Source of the DNA: Rhodocyclus tenuis
GTDB taxonomy: Bacteria > Pseudomonadota > Gammaproteobacteria > Burkholderiales > Rhodocyclaceae
NCBI RefSeq assembly: GCF_014197755.1
Contig: NZ_JACIGE010000010.1
Coordinates: 62,001-126,000, forward strand
Reading direction: 5' to 3'
Length of the DNA stretch: 64,000 nucleotides
In this document: one piece after another, positions 55,702-61,733 of the stretch
How positions within the stretch are numbered: position 1 is the first letter of the stretch
How the letters are laid out: every line of letters starts with the position of its first letter
Notes under the pieces: generated by a model
What the model was told of the DNA's origin: nothing
The model's input: only the letters and a program-made list of their open reading frames with translations
The model's database searches: none
Translations under genes and position numbers: made by a program

Positions 55702-56502
55702 ATGAACCTGCTGCTCGCGTCACCCGAAAAGAATCTGGTCATGCTCTCCGAGCGCGAGCGGGAATATCTCGTTCGCGCCATCGAGTCCGGGCTGTATGTG
55801 CGCAAGCGCCATCAGTTCTTTCTCTGGGCGCAGGGTCAGCTGCACGGAATCCTGCCGCACGAACTGCTCATCTGCCTGCGCCTCGACGACGACGGCCACG
55901 TGCTGCAGATGGAGTGCTTCAACAGCTGCCTGCTCGACGAAGAACGGCAGGAAGTCATCTGCCATCCGGCCAACGGCATCGCCGTCCGCCTGGCGCGCCT
56001 GTGTGGCGAGCACGGCAGCCCGCTGATCCTCGCCTGCGGCGACGAGCCGCAGCAGCTGGAACTGGGCGCCGACTTCCGCCGCTGGGGACTGCGCAACGCC
56101 ATGGTCTGCGCCTCGGACTACCTGTTCGGCAGCATCTGCGTATTCGTTCTCTTCGACCTCAAGGAAGGCCCGACGCAACGCCACGCCTACCTGCTCGAAC
56201 TGATGCTGCCGCACCTGCAGATCGCGCTGCTGCGCCTGCTGACGCCGAGCAGCAGCGTGAACGAACCGCGCATCGGCACCGGCAACCGGCTGATCACCGC
56301 GCGCGAAGTCGAAATCCTGCGCCTGGTGCAGCAGGGAAAGAGCAACCAGGACATCGGCTCGGCGCTCGGCATCAGCCCGCTGACCGTGAAAAACCATGTG
56401 CAGCGCATTTACCGCAAGCTCAACGTGCAGAACCGTGCGCACGCCGTCTCGCGCGGCATTTCGCTGCGCCTGCTCGACTCCGCCGCCGGACTCAACGCAT
56501 GA
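55702..56502 (+). CDS. epsA: EpsA-type LuxR-family transcriptional regulator
   Basis: 266 aa from ATG 55702. The N-terminal two-thirds (MLSEREREYLVRAIESGLYV, HQFFLWAQGQLHGILPHELL) match the regulators found with exosortase/PEP-CTERM and exopolysaccharide loci in betaproteobacteria. The C-terminus is a LuxR HTH: LITAREVEILRLVQQGKSNQ, DIGSALGISPLTVKNHVQRI, YRKLNVQNRAHAV. There is no receiver domain. It is the natural candidate to bind the inverted repeat found three times nearby. It overlaps the ankyrin gene by ATGA. Confidence 0.78.
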   Translation: MNLLLASPEKNLVMLSEREREYLVRAIESGLYVRKRHQFFLWAQGQLHGILPHELLICLRLDDDGHVLQMECFNSCLLDEERQEVICHPANGIAVRLARLCGEHGSPLILACGDEPQQLELGADFRRWGLRNAMVCASDYLFGSICVFVLFDLKEGPTQRHAYLLELMLPHLQIALLRLLTPSSSVNEPRIGTGNRLITAREVEILRLVQQGKSNQDIGSALGISPLTVKNHVQRIYRKLNVQNRAHAVSRGISLRLLDSAAGLNA

Positions 56503-57317
56503 AGCCGCCCCGCCGCCCCGCCATCCTCTGCCGCCTGGCGCCGCTGCTGCTGGCAATACTCGCCAGCAACGCCAGTGCTGACGACTCGACGCCCGACCTC
56601 GACTGGCTGCGGGACGGCCGCAGCATTGCGCCGCAAACCCGACACGGCAGCGATCTGCCGCCGGTGTTTCTCGCCGGCCTGCCGCAAAACGCGCCGAACG
56701 CGATTGAAATCAACGGCGAAACCGACGCACTGCTCGCCGCCGTGCGCGCCGGCGATCTTGCGCGCGTGAAAGCCCTGCTCAAGGACGGCGTGCTGGTCAA
56801 CGCCGCCGATCTGCGCGGCGAACGCGCGCTGCCGCTGGCGGTGCGCGCCGGCCGTCTCGAACTCGTCCGGCAGTTGCTCAACGCCGGCGCCGACGCCGAC
56901 CTGCGCGGCGCCGACGGCATGGCACCGCTGTCGCTCGCCGCACTGGCCGGCAATGTGGCGCTGACCCGGCTGCTGCTCAAGGCCGGCGCCGACATCGACC
57001 GGAAAAGCGCGCACGGCAACACGCCGCTGCTCGACGCCGTGCTCATGAACCGCGTCGACGTCGTGCGCGTGCTGCTGGCGGCAAAGCCCGACCTCGAACG
57101 CTACGACCGCGACGGCCTGCACGCGCTGGCGCTGGCGGCGCGCGACGGCCGCGGCGAAATCGTCGACCTGCTGCTCAAAAACGGCGCCGCAGCCGAATTC
57201 CCCGACCGCAGCGGCCGTCCGGCGCTGTTCTGGGCGATCTACCGGCAGCAGCGGCAGAGCACCGACCTGCTGCTGGCCAGCGGCGCCAACCCCGGCGCCA
57301 TGTCGACCGACTTCTGA
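56499..57317 (+). CDS. Secreted ankyrin-repeat protein
   Basis: 272 aa, ATG overlapping the LuxR stop. Signal peptide CRLAPLLLAILASNASA. A linker to about residue 80 is followed by six ankyrin-like repeats (ALLAAVRAGDLARVKALLKD, PLSLAALAGNVALTRLLLKA, ALALAARDGRGEIVDLLLKN, ALFWAIYRQQRQSTDLLLAS). It is probably periplasmic. Its coupling to the regulator suggests that it serves the same system. It is the second ankyrin protein in the window, not obviously a recent duplicate of the one at 18.3 kb. Confidence 0.78.
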   Translation: MKPPRRPAILCRLAPLLLAILASNASADDSTPDLDWLRDGRSIAPQTRHGSDLPPVFLAGLPQNAPNAIEINGETDALLAAVRAGDLARVKALLKDGVLVNAADLRGERALPLAVRAGRLELVRQLLNAGADADLRGADGMAPLSLAALAGNVALTRLLLKAGADIDRKSAHGNTPLLDAVLMNRVDVVRVLLAAKPDLERYDRDGLHALALAARDGRGEIVDLLLKNGAAAEFPDRSGRPALFWAIYRQQRQSTDLLLASGANPGAMSTDF

Positions 57318-57360
57318 GTTGCCGGGCGCCGCCGCGGGCATGGTCCGTTCGCCGCGGACG

Positions 57361-57376
57361 TAGTGCTAAACGACTA
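57361..57376 (+). promoter_or_regulatory. Inverted-repeat motif copy 3, upstream of the PEP-CTERM gene
   Basis: TAGTG-CTAAAC-GACTA, 5-6-5 geometry, 12 of 16 bases identical to copy 2. The surrounding CGTAGT/ACTACG extends it to a 6-bp-arm hairpin. Centred about 124 bp before the start codon. Confidence 0.5.
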
Positions 57377-57377
57377 C

Positions 57378-57480
57378 GAAAAGCTGAAACCTGAAATACC
57401 AAGGACGTAAAGCGGGCCATGCAAAGTGCGAGTCAGGACTCGTGCAAGTGGCGGGCCTGCAGTACCCAACCCAACCTTCA
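57378..57480 (+). promoter_or_regulatory. Structured leader with partial c-di-GMP-I riboswitch-like core
   Basis: Contains AAACC (57398-57402), then GGACGTAAAGC (57403-57420 region), similar to the AAACC/GGGACGCAAAGCC core of GEMM-I RNAs, and a CGAGT-CAGG-ACTCG hairpin (57429-57442). The first paired helix of the riboswitch is not convincingly formed, so this is a weak match only. Confidence 0.2.
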
Positions 57481-57492
57481 GGAGAATCAAGC

Positions 57493-58350
57493 ATGAATTT
57501 CAAACTCAAGATGATCGCCGCCGCCGCGGCGATGGTCGTCGCCGGCGGCGCCAACGCCGCGTTTGAGGATTTCGCCTCGGGCAACAGCTCGCTCGGCTTC
57601 TTTGCAATCGACAACACCGGCACCAACAAGTCGTCGACCTTCATCGACCTGCTCTACAACTACGAGGACTTCAAGACCGTCGCCGCGACCGCCGGTACCA
57701 AGATCGTCTGGAACTTCAACACCAACTCGCTGACGGTCAATGGCGTTTCGCAAACGGCCGGCAGCTGGTCGAGCGCCTTCACTGCCTTCCAGAACGCTGG
57801 CACGCTGGCTGGCTCCGACAAGGTGCAGTGGGGCGTCTATGGTGGTGATTCGGTCTCTTCCGGTGACGTTCCCGGCGACTATGGCTATCTGGTCACCTCG
57901 ACGTCCACCTTGAGCACGATCAAGACCCAACAGCAAAACAATATGTCCAGTTTTTCGTTGGCCAACTCCTTGTACATCCCGGCGAACCAGAAAGCGGACG
58001 GCGATGCGAGCACGGCGCTGAACGGAACGGCGATCAATTTCGTCGGCGCCAGCTACAAGTTTGGCACCCAGCTCAATTTCCAGGGCAAGGCCGCGTTCAA
58101 GGTCGCCGCCAACGAAGGCGTCGACCAGTCCTTCTACCTGGTCGACAACAGCAACATCGTTGATGACAGGTACGCCGGTGTGACCCAGTTCGGCGCCGGT
58201 AGTCCGTTCCAGGCAGCGAAGTTCAGCTACTCCGCTGGCGTGCTGACTTACACGGTTCCGGTTCCCGAACCCGAAAGCTACGCGATGCTGCTCGCCGGCC
58301 TCGGCATGCTCGGCTTCATGGCGCGCCGCCGCCTCGGCAACCGCGTCTGA
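57493..58350 (+). CDS. PEP-CTERM sorting-domain protein
   Basis: 285 aa, with CAGGAGAATCAAGC before ATG 57493. Signal peptide MNFKLKMIAAAAAMVVAGGA with cleavage after ANA. The body is Ser/Thr/Asn/Gly-rich and typical of secreted beta proteins. C-terminal sorting signal: VPVPEPESYAMLLAGLGMLG followed by FMARRR, i.e. PEP, one helix, basic cluster. Such proteins are processed by an exosortase and often accompany exopolysaccharide. No exosortase gene is in the window. The first Arg-rich end is exact for the family. Confidence 0.9.
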   Translation: MNFKLKMIAAAAAMVVAGGANAAFEDFASGNSSLGFFAIDNTGTNKSSTFIDLLYNYEDFKTVAATAGTKIVWNFNTNSLTVNGVSQTAGSWSSAFTAFQNAGTLAGSDKVQWGVYGGDSVSSGDVPGDYGYLVTSTSTLSTIKTQQQNNMSSFSLANSLYIPANQKADGDASTALNGTAINFVGASYKFGTQLNFQGKAAFKVAANEGVDQSFYLVDNSNIVDDRYAGVTQFGAGSPFQAAKFSYSAGVLTYTVPVPEPESYAMLLAGLGMLGFMARRRLGNRV

Positions 58351-58389
58351 TTTCGCTCCCGCCTTCGATCCACACCTGTACTGACGAGT

Positions 58390-58409
58390 CCCCGGCGCCG
58401 CCGGGGCTC
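58390..58409 (+). terminator. GC-rich hairpin after the PEP-CTERM gene
   Basis: CCCCGGC-GCC-GCCGGGG with flanking GAG/CTC can form a 7-10-bp stem. There is no U-tract. It lies between the PEP-CTERM gene and the next secreted-protein gene and may only attenuate. Confidence 0.4.
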
Positions 58410-58441
58410 GCCTGCCTTCGACCCCCCTCAAGGAAAATCCC

Positions 58442-59896
58442 ATGAAAGTCAAATACCTCGCTCTCGCCCTCGCCGCGATGTCCGCCGGCGCCGCCAATGC
58501 CTACACCGACAATGAAACCAACCTCTACATCACCGGCGCCTCGGCGATCCGCAACAACGTCGCCGCTTCGATCAAGAAGCTGTGTGGCGATGCTGGCGGC
58601 GCCCTGACCGTCTACAAGAACGGATCGGGTGTTTCTTCGCTGGCCAACCAGATGGCCTACGTGTGCACCGAGCCCATGGCCGGCACTTCGATCACGACGG
58701 TGCTGCACACGACGACCGGCGGCTCGCTGAACTCGATCCTCGGCATGTCGTCGAGCACGACCAACAAGGCACCGGACGGCGCTTTTTATCAACAGCAGCC
58801 GATGTCGTTTTCGGGCTGCGATGCCAGCGCCAACGCCGGCACCGGCGCCCTCGCCGGCTACTCGGTCAAGGCCAACTGCGGCCTCGATACGAAGGCGGCG
58901 TCGAACGGCGGTTTCTCCGACGTCGAATACGGCCCGGCAATCGGTCTGGTCGAAGGGCTCGACGCTGACGCCGACGGTTTCACGATCGGTGATGTGAGCG
59001 CCAAAACCACCGGCGTCGCGCAGGCCTTCGGCGTCGCCGTCAACAACAGGATGTACAAGGATCTGCAGACCGCGCAGGGAATCGTCGGCAAGGCGATCAG
59101 CACGCCGACCGACATCAACGGCGACGGCGATACCAGCGACAGTTCCCCCAACGAATCCGGCACCTGCGATCTCGGCAACCCGCTTCCCGATTGCCAGCCT
59201 TCGCTGAGCAGCTTGCAAATCCGCGCGCTGATCAGCAGCAATCTGTCCACCGCCGAGAAGAAGAACGCCTCGGCGCTCGGCCTGACCGCCGGCACGCCGA
59301 TCACCTACCTTAAGCGCCCCGTGACCTCCGGAACGCAGACCTCGGCGCAGGTGTTCTTCCTGAGCAAGGGCTGCGCCAACGGCCCGGCTGGCGGCGAACT
59401 CGACGTCGTCGCTCCCGGCCCCTCCTATAACGGTGGCAAGTTCATCGTGACCAACAATTCGGGCACTGGGAACGTACTCAACGCGCTCGCAACCGCGACC
59501 AACTACTACTTCGGCATCGTCTCCGCCGAGAACCGAGCCCCGGTCACGATGGGTACCGACGCCTGGCGCTTCATCAAAGTTGACGGGGCAGCGATTTCCG
59601 ATGGCACGGCGACCGGCCTGAACAAGAAGACCGCGATCAAGGGCGACTATCCGTTCTTCTTCGAACCGGTCGGCTACAAGGGACCGGAAGGTAAGACCAG
59701 CACCGACGAAGCCGCGCTGATCGACGCAATCGCCGACAAGATGGCCTTGAAGCTTGCCGACGATGGCCCGACGACGGTCGGCCTGTTCATCAGCCCCGTC
59801 AACCCCAGCGGCTACGCCTACGATGGCGCCGAAGTCGGCAAGCTGGTTCGTGGCGGCTCGTCGCCGAGTTCCTGCCAGCCGCTGCAAGCGTTTTAA
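58442..59896 (+). CDS. Secreted cysteine-rich protein with calcium-loop motifs, function unknown
   Basis: 484 aa, with AAGGAAAATCCC before the ATG. Signal peptide MKVKYLALALAAMSAGAANA. Immediately after it NLYITGASAIRNNVAASIKK resembles the first ligand loop of PstS-like periplasmic phosphate-binding proteins, but the rest cannot be placed by eye. Two Asp-rich loops, DADADGFTIGD (174-184) and DINGDGDTSD (224-233), fit EF-hand/dockerin-type calcium sites. There are eight cysteines (48, 75, 126, 146, 242, 251 and two later), an even number consistent with disulfides. There is no PEP-CTERM tail. It is a candidate substrate of the neighbouring secretion system. Confidence 0.65.
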   Translation: MKVKYLALALAAMSAGAANAYTDNETNLYITGASAIRNNVAASIKKLCGDAGGALTVYKNGSGVSSLANQMAYVCTEPMAGTSITTVLHTTTGGSLNSILGMSSSTTNKAPDGAFYQQQPMSFSGCDASANAGTGALAGYSVKANCGLDTKAASNGGFSDVEYGPAIGLVEGLDADADGFTIGDVSAKTTGVAQAFGVAVNNRMYKDLQTAQGIVGKAISTPTDINGDGDTSDSSPNESGTCDLGNPLPDCQPSLSSLQIRALISSNLSTAEKKNASALGLTAGTPITYLKRPVTSGTQTSAQVFFLSKGCANGPAGGELDVVAPGPSYNGGKFIVTNNSGTGNVLNALATATNYYFGIVSAENRAPVTMGTDAWRFIKVDGAAISDGTATGLNKKTAIKGDYPFFFEPVGYKGPEGKTSTDEAALIDAIADKMALKLADDGPTTVGLFISPVNPSGYAYDGAEVGKLVRGGSSPSSCQPLQAF

Positions 59897-59966
59897 TCCG
59901 GTATAGCCGGACCGGCAGCAAAAGGCTGACGGCCTGAAATTGCAGGCCATCCTGCCCGCAATACCC

Positions 59967-60008
59967 GCAACAGCCCTTCCCCGTGACGGGAGGGGCTGTT
60001 GCATTCAT
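59967..60008 (+). terminator. Strong terminator after the cysteine-rich secreted protein
   Basis: 15-bp stem GCAACAGCCCTTCCC / GGGAGGGGCTGTTGC with loop CGTGAC and one T-G pair, followed by ATTCATTT. It separates the transcript from the TpsB gene. Confidence 0.8.
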
Positions 60009-60082
60009 TTCGCGCGCCATGGCGCATCAGTCCTGCCCACGCTCACCGTTTCTTCATGGAGCGACGAGCTCCGGACCCACTC

Positions 60083-61690
60083 ATGATCGACCCATATCGC
60101 TTCTCTGTACTTTCCGCGACGCTGGCACTGCTGCTGGCGCTGCCCGCCGTGCATGCCGCCGACCTGCCGCCGGCAAGCACTGAAGCCCCTCGTTTCGACG
60201 TTTTCGAATACGTCGTCGACGGCAACAGCGTGCTCTCGCCGCCAGCGATCGAGCGCGCGGTCTACCCTTTCCTCGGTCCGCAACTATCGCTACGCGAAGT
60301 CGAGCAGGCGCGCGCCGCGCTCGAGAAGGCCTACCAGGACGAGGGCTACCTGACGGTCAGCGTCGAATTGCCCGAACAGCGCGTCAATGCCGGCGAAATC
60401 CGGCTGCGCGTGGTCGAGGGCAGCGTCGAGAAGCTGCGCGTCAGCGGCGCGCAGTACCACTTGCCGAGCCGCATCCGCGAAGGCGTGCCGAGCCTGGCGC
60501 AGGGCAATGTGCCGCAGTTCGACGAGGTGCAGAGCGAGCTCGCCGCGCTTGGCCGCCAGCCCGACCGGCGCGTGACGCCACTGCTGCGCCCGGGCAAGGC
60601 GCCGGGCAAGCTCGAAGTCGAACTGAAGGTCGACGACGGGTTGCCGCTGCATGCTTCGCTGGAAGCCAACAACAAGCAGAGCGTGAACACCGTCGAAGGC
60701 CGCGCCGAAGCGGCACTGCGCTACGACAACCTGTTCCAGCGCGGACATTCGCTCGGCCTGAACTGGATCGTCGCGCCGCGCAACACCGACCACGCCGACA
60801 TCGTCACCGCCAACTACGGCGTTCCTTTCGCCTCGGGCGACTACGCCTACGCCTTCATCACGCACTCGAACAGCAACACACCGTCGGGAATCGGCGGCAG
60901 CACGGTGGTCAAGGGCACCTCGTTCGGCGCGCGCTACCGACTCGCGCTGCCGACGCGCGGCGGCGCCTTCGCGCACGGCCTCAGCGTCGGCGCCGACCTC
61001 AAGGACAACAAGGATGACATGACACAGAGCGGACTCGTCGTTCCGCGTTCCCTGCGCTACGGCACATTCTCGGCGCGCTACGACCTGACGCAGTTCGACT
61101 CGGGCGACGGCATCAGCAACTCCTTCGACGCCACCATGACCCTCGGTGCGCGTGCGCTCGGCGAACACCGCGTCGATTGCGACGGCTTCGAAGCCGACCA
61201 GTTCGCCTGCAAGCGTTACAACGCCCGTCCCAACTTCATGAGCTGGCGCTTTGGCGCCGAGCATCGCCGGCCGCTGTTCGGCGACTGGAACCTGCGCGTG
61301 CGCGGCGACGCGCAAGTGGCGAACGGACCGCTCGTTTCGCAGGAGCAGTTCGGCATCGGCGGCAGCGACTCGGTGCGCGGCTATTACGAATACGAGCAGT
61401 TCGGCGACAACGGCGCCCTGCTCCGCCTCGAACTCGGCAGCCCGGTCGTCGCCTGGCTGGGCAGCGTCGGCATCAAGGGGCTCGGCTTTGCAGAGCGCGG
61501 CCAGGTCTGGCTGATCGACTCGCTGCCCGGTGAAAAAAGCAGCGTCGGCATGGGCAGCTTCGGCATCGGCCTGCGCGCCGAAAGCAAGCAGCTGAGCGGA
61601 CGCATCGAGTGGGCGCTGCCGCAGATGGCAACGAAGAACACCGAACGCAATGACGGGAGGGTTTTCCTCTCGCTCAAGCTGCAGTTCTGA
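60083..61690 (+). CDS. Two-partner secretion transporter TpsB (ShlB/FhaC/HecB family)
   Basis: 535 aa from ATG 60083 with signal peptide FSVLSATLALLLALPAVHA. POTRA 1 (RFDVFEYVVDGNSVLSPPAI, AYQDEGYLTVSVELPEQRVN, GEIRLRVVEG) and POTRA 2 are followed by a 16-strand outer-membrane barrel (EANNKQSVNTVEGRAEAALR through FLSLKLQF, ending in the aromatic C-terminal residue). The VRGYYEYEQFGDNG segment holds the VRGY motif of the L6 loop. It exports the TpsA protein encoded 43 bases downstream. Upstream in-frame ATGs at 59999 and 60056 are inside the terminator region or unsupported. Confidence 0.9.
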   Translation: MIDPYRFSVLSATLALLLALPAVHAADLPPASTEAPRFDVFEYVVDGNSVLSPPAIERAVYPFLGPQLSLREVEQARAALEKAYQDEGYLTVSVELPEQRVNAGEIRLRVVEGSVEKLRVSGAQYHLPSRIREGVPSLAQGNVPQFDEVQSELAALGRQPDRRVTPLLRPGKAPGKLEVELKVDDGLPLHASLEANNKQSVNTVEGRAEAALRYDNLFQRGHSLGLNWIVAPRNTDHADIVTANYGVPFASGDYAYAFITHSNSNTPSGIGGSTVVKGTSFGARYRLALPTRGGAFAHGLSVGADLKDNKDDMTQSGLVVPRSLRYGTFSARYDLTQFDSGDGISNSFDATMTLGARALGEHRVDCDGFEADQFACKRYNARPNFMSWRFGAEHRRPLFGDWNLRVRGDAQVANGPLVSQEQFGIGGSDSVRGYYEYEQFGDNGALLRLELGSPVVAWLGSVGIKGLGFAERGQVWLIDSLPGEKSSVGMGSFGIGLRAESKQLSGRIEWALPQMATKNTERNDGRVFLSLKLQF

Positions 61691-61733
61691 ACAAACAACG
61701 CGAACGCCTGATGCCGGGCGGTCTGGAGTCGCC

